Source: Lunularia cruciata
Lineage: Eukaryota; Streptophyta; Marchantiopsida; Lunulariales; Lunulariaceae
Reading direction: 5' to 3'
Assembly: GCA_948567375.1 (NCBI GenBank)
Contig: OX419762.1
Span: 18,358,001-18,422,000, forward strand
Length of the DNA: 64,000 nt
The notes under the pieces were generated by a model. It worked only from the letters and a program-made list of their open reading frames with translations, had not been told where the DNA came from and ran no database searches. Both the position numbers and the translations under genes were made by a program. Below, one piece after another: positions 34,103-43,195 of this stretch; the first letter of the stretch is position 1; each line of letters opens with the position of its first letter.

Positions 34103-34117
34103 AGAATATTCTAGAAG
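34103..34117 (+). promoter_or_regulatory. Perfect three-unit heat-shock-element match in the LTR of C
   Basis: Reads aGAAtaTTCtaGAAg, exactly nGAAnnTTCnnGAAn, the consensus bound by heat-shock factor trimers. It lies about 230 bp upstream of the TATA box and is repeated in the 3' LTR at 39324-39338. Function is inferred from the motif only. Confidence 0.55.
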
Positions 34118-34178
34118 CATCTAAGAAAGCTTCTTAGGAAGCTTCCCAACTAGTTAACTTGCGCCCTAAGCAGGTAGC

Positions 34179-34205
34179 TTCTAGAAGGAAGCTTCTAGAA
34201 GCTTC
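34179..34205 (+). promoter_or_regulatory. Perfect four-unit heat-shock-element match in the LTR of C
   Basis: GAA (34188) TTC (34193) GAA (34198) TTC (34203) are spaced exactly five bases apart, preceded by TTCtaGAA at 34179-34186. Further GAAgcTTC dyads sit at 34248, 34260, 34307 and 34319, giving a dense array before the TATA box. The 3' LTR copy is at 39399-39425. Confidence 0.55.
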
Positions 34206-34345
34206 TAACTAGCTTAGCTTGCACGCCAAGTAGGCGGCTTCTAGAAGGAAGCTTCTTGAGAAGCTTCCTAGTTAACTTGACTTGCACTCCAAGAAAGCGG
34301 CTCAAGGAAGCTTCTTGAGAAGCTTCAAAGGTCTTGTATGCTACC

Positions 34346-34353
34346 TATAAATA
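34346..34353 (+). promoter_or_regulatory. TATA box of the 5' LTR of C
   Basis: TATAAATA about 110 bp before the LTR end; the likely start of element RNA lies shortly downstream. It is repeated at 39566-39573. Confidence 0.7.
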
Positions 34354-34458
34354 CCAAGGCCAAAGCTCATGCTAGGCATTCGGAGTTTTCCCTCATTCAA
34401 GTGTCCCAATGTGAGTTTCCATTCTCCTATTTCTCTCCTTGGTTTCGGTCTTTTACAT

Positions 34459-34470
34459 TGGTATCAGAGC
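34459..34470 (+). other. Primer-binding site of element C (tRNA-iMet)
   Basis: TGGTATCAGAGC, a perfect match to the standard plant initiator-Met PBS, one base after the LTR. Confidence 0.95.
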
Positions 34471-34728
34471 AGGAATGGGATGGATGGAATTTATGGACCA
34501 CCAAATCCACTTCCGCCAAACCATTGGGACTTTCATGTCCAGATATTACCAAAGCATCGTTTCACACAATTCATCACCTCACGCTTTGGGCAGGACTTTC
34601 TACATATGATCACCGTGTCAGAGGAACCCTTGATACTTCCATTTGTAACTTATGGAGAACGGTGGACGTGTTGTATCTATGTGTTAATCAACTAGATAAA
34701 TTGAGAGTAGTGGAATAGAGTAGTAGCG

Positions 34729-35628
34729 ATGGCGGCAATACCGGATGTTATCCTTGCAATGCAACAACAAATCGAGCATCTTACTCGATTGTTGGATGAA
34801 CGAGACCAGCAACGACGAGAACAGATAGACAGAGCGCCAGTTCGAGATGGAGAAGATCGCATTTGATTTCTGAAACCCAAGGTGTTTGAAGGCAAGAATC
34901 TTCCAGGCACAGTGGAGAATTTTGTGTTTGACTGTGAATGTTACTTTGAAGCCACCAATCTTCAAGACGAATGGAAACAAATTCTCTTGGCTTCTAGCCA
35001 ATTGGATGGAGTGGCAAAACTTTGGTGGCGATTCCGAGTAGAAAGAGCTGAATGACAAATTGTTACACCGATTTTGACATGGGCAGAATTCAAGGATGCA
35101 ATACTTGGTCGATTTCAGACTATAAATGCCACCCGAGCTGCACGAGATAAATTGGCGAAGTTGAGGCAGATTGGCTCAGTGAGAAGCTACATCACACAAG
35201 TTCAGAATATCATCATGCAAATTCCAGATATCCAAGAAGGTGAAGTTCTGGATCGATTTGTGCGAGGATTGAAGTCACGAATCAGATTAGAGGTGACCAT
35301 GCGAGAGCCACAGAACGTAGAAGAAGCCATGCAATTGGCTGAGCGTTTTGATTCCTTAGTTGCCACAACTTGGTCTCGACCTCGACCTACACAAAACCTA
35401 CCCGTACCACGAGTGGAAGAACCTGTACCAATGGAGATTGATGCTATCCAGCAAAGACCACTTGGCACAGCAGATAGAGAAAGATTACGACAAAATGGAG
35501 GTTGTTTTTATTGTCGCCAGTTGGGGCATCACATTGCTGAATGTCCACTCAAGAATGGACGACCTCGACAAGTTGCCCAAGTGGAGGTTGTGGAGCGGAA
35601 TGATCCGGGAAACGAGGAATCCCAGTAG
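34729..35628 (+). pseudogene. gag: Gag of element C (299 codons, two internal stops)
   Basis: One frame runs from ATG at 34729 to TAG at 35626, interrupted by TGA at 34864 and 35053. Order: a Gln/Arg-rich N-terminus (MAAIPDVILAMQQQIEHL), the retrotransposon Gag domain (PKVFEGKNLPGTVENFVFDC, then LLASSQLDGVAKLWWRF and MTWAEFKDAILGRF to about codon 200), a Pro/Arg linker, and a canonical CCHC zinc knuckle CFYCRQLGHHIAEC at 35503-35544. Gag would assemble particles and package RNA. Copies J (CGA) and B (CAA) differ at the second TGA in a way that points to CpG decay. Pol follows in the -1 frame. Confidence 0.92.
35607..35613 (+). promoter_or_regulatory. Candidate -1 frameshift site GGGAAAC at the gag/pol overlap
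   Basis: The heptamer G GGA AAC is in register with the gag codons (CCG GGA AAC), so a -1 slip gives GGG AAA and enters the pol frame, which is open from 35604. It lies 13 bases before the gag stop. In copies B and F the first base is A (CAA GGA AAC/T), which breaks the strict X XXY YYZ rule. Confidence 0.5.
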
Positions 35629-38600
35629 GAGATTTCGAGCCACCTACTGGGAGCTTGATTAGTTCCAATGGGATTGAAGGCTCGACCTATGCAAGTTTGC
35701 TTCACTTGCAAGGTATGATATCTAATCGGGGTTGTAGAATTATGGTTGATTCTGGAAGTTCAGAGAATTGCATGTCTATGCAAGTAGCAAAGGAATTGGG
35801 TATTCCTATCAAGCCAGTGATTGGAAGTAGTTTGATGATGGCGGATGGTAGAAAGGGTTCTGCATTCCGCACCTTGCATCCCGTTACCTTCAAGATTGGG
35901 AAGGAGTATTTGGAGTGTATGAGGTTTGTAGTGGCACCTCTACACTATGATATCATTCTAGGTCTACCTTGGCTTGAATGTCATAAGGTTCAATTTGATT
36001 GGACCCGACACCAAATTCAAGTACAACACCAAGGTAGGAATTTCCGATTAGGTTGTCTGGCACCTCTGAGTAAGACACCTAAGAATAGTCAGTCCCAAGA
36101 TGGGAAGTTTGTCGAGAAGGTAGCCATAGAGCGAATCTGGAAGGGAGATGAGTCCCAAGATGGGAAGTTTGCCAGGAAGGCAACCATGGAGCAAGCTTGG
36201 AAGAGAGATGAGTCCCTAGAAGGGAAGTTTATGAATGAAGCAGCCATAGAGCAAGCTTTGGAGGACGATAAGTCTGTATTCACGGTGTGGATCAAGCCGA
36301 TTGCACAAGAACAATCTGAGGAGGGCCAAGTGCCGCATCAAGCAATGGTTGATCGGATAGTTCAGGAGTTTGTAGATGTGTTTCCGGATGATCTGCCAAA
36401 GGGATTACCCTCCGATCGAGGTATGCCCTTCAAGCTCGAGTTATTGCCAGTGAGTACTCCAGTGAGTAGACCAATCTATCGGCTCTCACCAAAGGAGTTG
36501 GAGGAGTTGCGAACAACACTTACAGAGTTGTTGGAGAAGGATTTCATACGACATAGTACCTCTCCGTGGGGAGCACCGGTACTATTTGTTCCAAAGAAGG
36601 ATGGAGGACTTCGTTTCTGTATTGATTACCGTGGGCTCAATAAGCAAACCGTGAAGAATGCATATCCCTTGCCTCGAATCGATGACCTGCTTGATCAACT
36701 AAGTGGAGCACGCTACTTTTCCAAGCTGGATCTTTGTAGCGGCTATTGGCAAATTCCTATTGAAGGAGAGGACATGCAGAAGATTGCTTTTCGCACAAGG
36801 TATGGACATTTTGAGTGGAGAGTTCTACCTTTTGGACTCACTAATGCTCCAGCAATCTTCATGGATCAGATGCATCAAGTGTTGGAGGGACTATTGGATC
36901 GGTCCGTGGTGGTGTTCTTAGATGATATCTTAATCTATAGCAGGACAGAGGCAAAACATGTGAATCATGTGCGAGAAGTCCTAAGACGACTACGACAGTG
37001 GAAATTTTACTGCAAGAAGTCAAAGTGTGCTTTTTGGTAGAAGGAGGTTACCTTCTTGGGTCATAAGATCTCATCAGAGGGGATCAAGATGGAAGAAGAG
37101 AAGATCAAGGCCATTACTGATTGGCCTACCCTGAAGGATGCTACAGAAGTATGAGCATTCAATGGACTAGCCATTTTTTACCGACGGTTCATCCACTATT
37201 ATGCTCACGTGGCTGCACCATTGACTGACCTCTTGGGAAAGAAATCGAGCTTCCAGTGGACCACCAAGCATGAAGAAGCATTCCAGAAGTTAAAGCATAT
37301 GGTGTCTTCAAGACCTATTCTTCAACCATATGATCCTCAACTACCTTGTGTGGTTGATTTTGATGCTTCTAACTTTGCAATTGGAGCTGTGTTGCAACAA
37401 GAATTTCCAGATGGACTACATCCAATTGCCTTTGTGTCTCGCCGACTAAATACAGCGGAAAGAAATTACTCTGCTCGAGATCGGGAACAACTTGCAATGG
37501 TATATGCTACCAAGGTATGGAGGCATTATCTCTTGGGGAAACAAGTGATCATGCGAACTGATCACAAGCCATTGTTGCAGACCTTACACTTGGAGCACAT
37601 GAAGAGCTGGCATCATCGATGGGAAGAGCAACTCCAATTGTTTGACATCAAACTTGAGTACAAACCAGGTCGGTTCCATGTCATTCCCGATGCTCTATCA
37701 CGACGACCTGATTTGAAGGATCTTCCTTTCATCACGGCGGCAATTACAACGGTGTCCATTGACCCTAAGGTCCACAATGAGTTTCAATCAGCTCTACGAC
37801 AAGATCCCTTCTTCCAAATGGTACACGGTCGTCTGACAGCATGCGACAAGGAGTACAACACCTTCTCCTTCAAGGAAAGCCTTTTATTCCATGCAGACCA
37901 GATCTATGTTCCAGCCAAAGGTGATCTTCGACTTGTGCGCCTTCAAGAAGCCCATGATTTACCAATAGCTGGTCACATGGGAGTGGACAAGACCTTGGGC
38001 ACCCTCCAACGCCAATGGTGGTGGCCCAACATGACACGAGATGTTCGAGACTTTGTCCGATCATGTGAGAGTTGCCAACGGAACAAGGCCAGCAACCAGA
38101 AGCCGAGTGGACTCCTTCAACCACTTGCCATTCCATCCGCTCGTTGGCAGCATGTGAGCTTGGATCTCATCACATCCTTGCCAAAGACAAAACAAGGACA
38201 CACCGCCATCATGGTGTTTGTGGATAAGCTTAGTAAGCAAATCCACTTGGCACCAACTTGTGATACCGTGGATGCTCCAACCTTAGCACAAATCTATTTT
38301 GACAATGTCTTCAAGCATCATGGCATGCCACGCGTACTCATCTCCGACCGTGATCCTCGCTTTACCGGGAAGTTTTGGCAAGCACTCTTTCAGATACTCG
38401 GCACCAAGCTTGCTTTGTCCACGGCCTATCATCCTCAAACTGATGGACAAACTGAACACGCCAATCGTACATTGGAGGATATGTTGCGGGCCTTTGTCAA
38501 TGTCCACCATACCAACTGGGATGAATGTCTTGCAGCTGCAAAATTTGCCTACAACAACTCCAAATAGGCAAGCACTAGATTTTCTCCCTTCTTTCTCAAT

Positions 38601-39231
38601 TTTGGCCAAGATCCACTTGTTCCAGATTCTCTTCTTGCTCCCCCTCCCTCTCAGGTTCCTCATACTTCTACATTCTTGACCACTATATCCCGCTCTCTCC
38701 AACAAGCCAAGTCTCACCTCCTTGTTGCTCAGAATCGCCAAAAACAATATGCAGACCATCATCGTCATGATCTCACCTTTGAAGTTGGTGATAAAGTCAT
38801 GCTATCCTCTAGTAACCTCCCTCTCCCACTTGATACCCAAGTTCGTAAACTTGCTCCTAATTGGATAGGACCCTTTGATATCACCCATATTATCTCTCCT
38901 GTTGCTTATCGTCTTGCCTTACCTTGTCACATGCGTATCCATCATGTCTTTCATGTTTCCAAGTTGAAACCCTTTGTTCCTTACCCTTCTTCCTTTTCCT
39001 CTCGAGTCCAACCTCCCCCTCTTCCTATCCCTATCAATGATCATGAGGAGTACGAAGTTGATCGTATCCTTGCGCGTCGCCATATTCAACGAGGCCGTCG
39101 CCAACACACGGAGTACAAGGTCCTTTGGAAAGGATATCCCCTTCATGCTGCCACATGGGAACCTCTTTCTCACCTCCAGAATGCACAGATGGCCATCAAG
39201 GAATTTGAAGCTTCACTGGCGACGAGGACGT

Positions 39232-39254
39232 CACCAACTAGCGGCGGGGGAATA
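39232..39254 (+). other. Polypurine tract region of element C
   Basis: GCGGCGGGGGAATA immediately precedes the 3' LTR. Equivalent sequence borders the 3' LTRs of B and J. Confidence 0.75.
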
Positions 39255-39677
39255 TGTAACAATATGGAGTTTAGTGACGAAGTTAGTCGGGCTTACGAAG
39301 TAGAGAATAAGACAAAATAGCCTAGAATATTCTAGAAGCATCTAAGAAGCTTCTTAGGAAGCTTCCCAACTAGTTAACTTGCGCCCTAAGCAGGTAGCTT
39401 CTAGAAGGAAGCTTCTAGAAGCTTCTAACTAGCTTAGCTTGCATGCCAAGTAGGCGGCTTCTAGAAGGAAGCTTCTTGAGAAGCTTCCTAGTTAACTTGA
39501 CTTGCACTCCAAGAAAGCGGCTCAAGGAAGCTTCTTGAGAAGCTTCAAAGGTCTTGTATGCTACCTATAAATACCAAGGCCAAAGCTCATGCTAGGCATT
39601 CGGAGTTTTCCCTCATTCAAGTGTCCCAATGTGAGTTTCCATTCTCCTATTTCTCTCCTCGGTTTTGGTCTTTTACA
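39255..39677 (+). repeat. 3' LTR of element C
   Basis: TGTAACAATATGG...TTTTACA. It is nearly identical to the 5' LTR and carries the same heat-shock-element-like array and TATA box. Confidence 0.95.
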
Positions 39678-39682
39678 CATTG
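39678..39682 (+). other. Target-site duplication of element C, right copy
   Basis: CATTG; the gag sequence of B continues directly after it. Confidence 0.95.
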
Positions 39683-39981
39683 CAAGGATAACATCCGGTA
39701 TTGCTGCCATTGCTACTACTCTATTCTACTACCCTCAATTTATCTAGTTGATTAACACATAGATACAACACGTCCACCGTTCTCCATAAGTTACAATTGG
39801 AAGTATCAAGGGTTCCTCTAACATGGTGATCATATGTAGAAAATCCTACCCAAAGCACGAGGTGATGAATTGTGTGAAACAATGCTTGGGTAATATCTGG
39901 ACATGAAAGTCCCAATGGTTTGGCAGAAGTGGATTTGGTGGTCCATAAATTCCATCCATCTCATTCCTACTTTGATACCAA
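39683..39981 (-). pseudogene. Gag start, leader and PBS of element B
   Basis: The minus-strand PBS TGGTATCAAAGT is at 39980-39969, next to the 5' LTR. It is followed by the leader and the first gag codons, which were separated from the rest of gag by element C. The sequence parallels 34458-34770 of C in reverse. Confidence 0.85.
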
Positions 39982-40404
39982 TGTAAAAGACCAAAACCGA
40001 GGAGAGAAATACGAGAATGGAAACTCACATTGGGACACTTGAATGAGGGAAAACTCTAAATGCCTAGCATGAGCTTTGGCTTTGGTATCTATAGGTAGCA
40101 TACAAGACCCTTGAAGCTTCTCAAGAAGCTTCCTTGAGCCGCTTTCTTGGAGTGCAAGCCAAGTTAACCAAGAAGCTTCTCAAGAAGCTTCCTTCTAGAA
40201 GCCGTCTACTTGGCGTGCAAGCTAAGCTAGTTAGAAGCTTCTAGAAGCTTCCTTCTAGAAGCTACTTGCTTAGAGCGCAAGTTAACTATTTGGGAAGCTT
40301 CCCAAGAAGCTTCTTAGATGCTTCTAGAATATTCTAGGCTATTTTGTCTTATTCTCTACTTTGTAAGCCCGACTAACTTTGTCGCTAAACTCCATATTGT
40401 TACA
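39982..40404 (-). repeat. 5' LTR of element B
   Basis: The plus-strand boundaries are tgtaaaagacc and ccatattgttaca, followed by the AAGAC flank. Confidence 0.92.
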
Positions 40405-41560
40405 AAGACAAACTACAAAACTCTAGTCCACCTCCAAACATATTAAGATTTATCTCATTGATAGATTTGGGTGGGTAGACTAGAAACAAAGGTTCAACAT
40501 GACAGTCACATATGTGGAAGGCAAGAAGCAACTTGCAAATGCATTCACTTGAATGATTATGACAAAAAAATCTCATAGTAGAGGTCAAGATGAACCCTAA
40601 ATTCTGTCCAAGGATTCTTGTTGCTACAAAAATTGACCCATAGATTGTAGGAGCTCAATCATCCAAAGGCATCACAAGTACCCAAGGACTCACTTTTTGT
40701 GATGGTAGGTTATGGATCCTAGATGACACATACATAAGAACCACCATCCTAGCAAAAGGTCATGATTTTGTCTTTGCAAGTCACATTGGAGTGGACAAGA
40801 CCTTGGGTGCAACCAAATGGTATTATTAGCACAAGATGAGCAACAATCTGATGTAATATGTTCAAAGCTACCTACTCTATCAACAAAATAAAGTTCCTAA
40901 TCAAGCTCCCACGGGACTCCTTCAACCTCTTACAACTCCTACATAACATAGAGAACAAGTAAGCATGGATCTAGTTTGCAAATTTACCAAGACCACCTCA
41001 GGGTTTGACTCCATTGTAGTCTTTTTTGACTGACTCAACAAAATGATTCATGTGCAACCTACCACCAAGGATGTGACTACTCCACAATTAGCTCAATTGT
41101 ACTTAGATGTAGTCTTTTCTAACCACGGTTTGTCTCAAGTGCTCCTCACTAATAGAGGCACTCAATTCACCAATTTTTGAGAACACTTTTTGGTTTCTTC
41201 AAAACCAAATTGGCCATGTCCACGGTCTACCATCCATAGACCAATGGATGAACAGAGTGGGCTAATCACAGTATTGCTCCATGGCTTCAGCCTAGAGGAG
41301 CAAGAAAGGTGAGACATCTTACTTCCACTGGTGGAATTTGTAGACAAGAATTCAGTGAATGCATCCACACATATCCCACCATTCTTCCTCATGTATGGAG
41401 ATGATCCTTTCACACCTATGAGCGTGATGAAGATCTGCCTGTTGGATACTAAGGTGGATGTTGTCAACACTTTTTTTTCTAGAATCCAACAAGGAGTGGA
41501 GAACGCCAAACACAAGTTGCAGATTGCCCAAAATCAACAAAAGTAGTATGTAAATGCACA
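40405..41560 (+). pseudogene. RNase H end and integrase of element A, decayed
   Basis: Continues the RNase H peptide interrupted at 30723 (YKTLVHLQT). The integrase zinc module near 40770 reads ASHIGVDKTLGATKW and YLLYQQNKVPNQAPTG. The core has VSMDLVCKFTKTTSGFDS (first Asp) and VLLTNRGTQF, with Asn at the second catalytic position as in H. At 41331-41546 it continues FVDKNSVNASTHIPPFF to SRIQQGVENAKHKLQ. Several stops. Confidence 0.75.
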
Positions 41561-42036
41561 TCATCAACACATCAATGTTGGGGGTTAAGTCTAGATTTCA
41601 ACAACCAAGCTCATGTTTGTTGACCCTTGCAAGCTCAGATCTCAATTTATTGGGCCTTTTCCCATCATTCATGGAATTGGCATAGTGGCCTTTCACCTCA
41701 AGCTACCGCCACACATGAAGATTTATCTAGTATTCCATGCTTCCTTACTATGCAAATATTGCACCCCGACCGCCCCACTTTCCTTCTATTCAAGAAATTT
41801 GACCTTGTCTAATACTCATTCACGACATAGAGGAATATGAAGTTGAATGCATTCTCTAAAACACGTCCCTAGTACTTGCTATCCATGTGTAGAATATCTT
41901 GTACATTAGAAAGGATACCCACTATATGAGGCAACATAGGAGCCACCCACCAACTTGACCAATGCACTAGTGTTAATGAAATCTTTTGAGCAATAACTTT
42001 ACAACAATGAGGAGGTGTCTTAAAAGAGAAGATGTT
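41561..42036 (+). pseudogene. Integrase C-terminus, decayed chromodomain and purine tract of element A
   Basis: At 41613-41840 the C-terminal module reads LRSQFIGPFPIIHGIGIVAF, then EEYEVECIL starts a chromodomain. After a frameshift, KGYPLYEAT followed by a stop (Trp codon to TAG) and EPPTNLTNAL completes it. A purine-rich AAAAGAGAAGATG lies just before the 3' LTR. Confidence 0.7.
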
Positions 42037-42617
42037 TGTAATACCAATAGCTAGATATATCATCTAGAGGTGAAAATTTTCTTGGTAACATCTAGAAGGA
42101 TTTTATGTATGATAAGCTAGGTAGATCAGACAGAGGTGTCACCAAAAGAGTACTTCTACTAATAAGCAAGGAGCTAAAAACAACCTAAAAACTTCTAAGT
42201 CAATTTTGGAGGCCTAAACGGATGAATTAGGCCTAAAAATGTCCACATTTTTCCCCAAAAAAGAAAAGCTTGGATTCTCCCTCACCCCCTCCTATTAGTC
42301 TCATTGAGAGCTTTCCATTGGTACCTCACCCACACAATTTGAAGATTTCTCCAAGAAGATTCCCTAGATATTCCCTTAAGTCAAAGATAGTTTGACCAAT
42401 TAACACCAACATGTCACCCATGCATGCAACTAATCTAAGGGTAGAGCTTGCTAATATGTCACCAATCCATGTATATGATCCAAGGGTAGATTTTCCTTTG
42501 AAGGAATCCATATAATAAAGACAAGGTGTTTCTTTGGGGCACCAGAGTACTAAGTTTGAAGCTTTGCATTTCTTCTCCTATGTTTCTCTTAACGTCTCTT
42601 ATCCTTGGAGGATTACA
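42037..42617 (+). repeat. 3' LTR of element A (family 2, short form)
   Basis: TGTAATACCAATAGCTAG...GGAGGATTACA, followed by ACCAC. Confidence 0.9.
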
Positions 42618-42981
42618 ACCACCCACTAATGTAACTCTAACTATGCCAACTACACTAGGGAAAATGTGACTTGTAACCTACCATCATAGTATGTATTCTC
42701 ATTCCCTAAAGATCTCCTCTAGCCAAAGATGGTTTGACCAACCAGATAGGATCAAAACCAACATGCCACCCATGCATGCAACTAATCTTAGGGTAGAGTT
42801 TTCTAACATGTTACCAATCCATGTATCTGATCCAAGGGTAGAGCTTCCTTGGAGGGAATACTCTTTGCTATATAATAAAGACAATGTGCTCCTTTGGGTT
42901 ATGGGAGTATTGAGGGTGAAGCTTTTATGTTTTCTTTTGTGTTTCACTTAAGGTCTTATATCTTTAGAAAATTACAACCAC
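42618..42981 (+). repeat. Extra partial family-2 LTR with a second ACCAC flank
   Basis: After the first ACCAC come about 77 bp of unknown sequence, then the 3' portion of a family-2 LTR (about 42700-42976, ending AAATTACA) followed by ACCAC again, and then the LTR of D resumes (ttgtcaatgtag). It is absent from the paralogous empty site, so it arose with or after the insertion of A. Confidence 0.8.
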
Positions 42982-43195
42982 TTGTCAATGTAGACATTGG
43001 CTTCTAAGGCACGGATCTATGCCTTCATCTTCTATAGCTTAATATGATTGCAGTTGTATATGGACTATCTCCTCTATCTACACAAGGATTTTCATCTACC
43101 TTCCTCCAAGCATTCTTCAATGGTCTCTAGTTTAGCCATTACCTCTTCTTGGATTTGAACTTGATCAACCTCCTCCTTCTTCAACTTGTCTTGCA
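42977..43195 (-). repeat. 3' LTR of element D, proximal part
   Basis: Resumes the LTR after the A insertion. It aligns with 53183 to about 53428 (ggcttc.aaggcacggatct, gcaaggattttcatct, ttagccatta.ctcttcttggattt). Similarity ends near 43195. Confidence 0.7.

Larger units (their letters stand above)
34034..34457 (+). repeat. 5' LTR of element C
   Basis: TGTAACAATATGGAG...GGTCTTTTACA. It contains several GAAnnTTC dyads upstream of a TATA box. Confidence 0.95.
35604..39320 (+). pseudogene. pol: Pol of element C: protease, RT, RNase H, integrase, chromodomain (three internal stops)
   Basis: A single frame of about 1,239 codons with stops only at 37038 (TAG), 37152 (TGA) and 38565 (TAG). Protease active site DSG at 35748-35756. 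RT has [11 protein letters not shown]-like and [11 protein letters not shown] motifs and the FLDD catalytic loop at about 36915-36926. RNase H starts VVDFDAS (37350 on). Integrase has the HHCC module (AGHMGVDKTL...CESCQRNK, about 37965-38085) and catalytic Asp 38163, Asp 38346 and Glu 38454 (D-35-E spacing). A GPF module (WIGPFDITHIIS) and a chromodomain (EYEVDRIL, then LWKGYPLHAATWEP) end the protein. The stop lies 66 bp inside the 3' LTR. It would perform reverse transcription and chromatin-guided integration. The frame is entered from gag by a -1 shift. Confidence 0.93.
34034..39677 (+). mobile_element. Element C: complete family-1 chromovirus, youngest layer of the nest
   Basis: A 5.6-kb Ty3/gypsy element with LTRs 34034-34457 (424 bp) and 39255-39677 (423 bp) that differ at only about five bases plus one indel by eye. 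It has an identical 5-bp TSD (CATTG), a perfect tRNA-iMet PBS, gag, protease-RT-RNase H-integrase-chromodomain pol and a GGCGGGGGAATA purine tract before the 3' LTR. Domain order and the chromodomain place it among plant chromoviruses; the small size and short LTRs resemble the Reina type, but I cannot confirm a clade. Two stops in gag and three in pol make it non-autonomous now. Confidence 0.95.
30724..40404 (-). mobile_element. Element B: family-1 chromovirus with ~1.6-kb deletion, interrupted by C
   Basis: LTRs 30724-31146 and 39982-40404 (423 bp each; I count about 17 differences). TSD GAGAC (30719-30723) and AAGAC (40405-40409). On the minus strand: LTR, PBS, gag (split by C), a short protease start, then a jump to RNase H, integrase, chromodomain, LTR. 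The deleted part equals C 35757-37345 (1,589 bp), removing most of protease and all RT. Removing C and its TSD leaves about 4.0 kb. Confidence 0.9.
26709..42617 (+). mobile_element. Element A: family-2 chromovirus, interrupted by element B
   Basis: 5' LTR 26709-27302, PBS, gag, protease, RT, RNase H (broken at 30723 and resumed at 40405), integrase, a decayed chromodomain near 41830-41970, a purine-rich tract and a 3' LTR at 42037-42617. The flanks are GCCAC (26704-26708) and ACCAC (42618-42622). The empty target is visible in the other LTR of D near 53180 (tgaggcattcatcaatg). Without the nested B/C insertion the element is about 6.2 kb. Stops are frequent. Confidence 0.9.

Noticed and set aside
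34160-34330. GAAGCTTC-rich LTR segment as a CRISPR-like or clustered repeat array
   Set aside because: Spacing and repeats are short palindromes inside an LTR promoter, present in all family members; it is better explained as regulatory dyads.
35360-35662. 100-codon frame overlapping the gag end of C in a third phase
   Set aside because: Neither the gag phase (zinc knuckle) nor the pol phase (protease). It is open by chance over conserved nucleotides and has no motif.
38283-38768. 161-codon minus-strand frame opposite the integrase of C
   Set aside because: It is the shadow of the conserved pol frame on the other strand. The same antisense frame recurs in B and J simply because the sense sequence is conserved.
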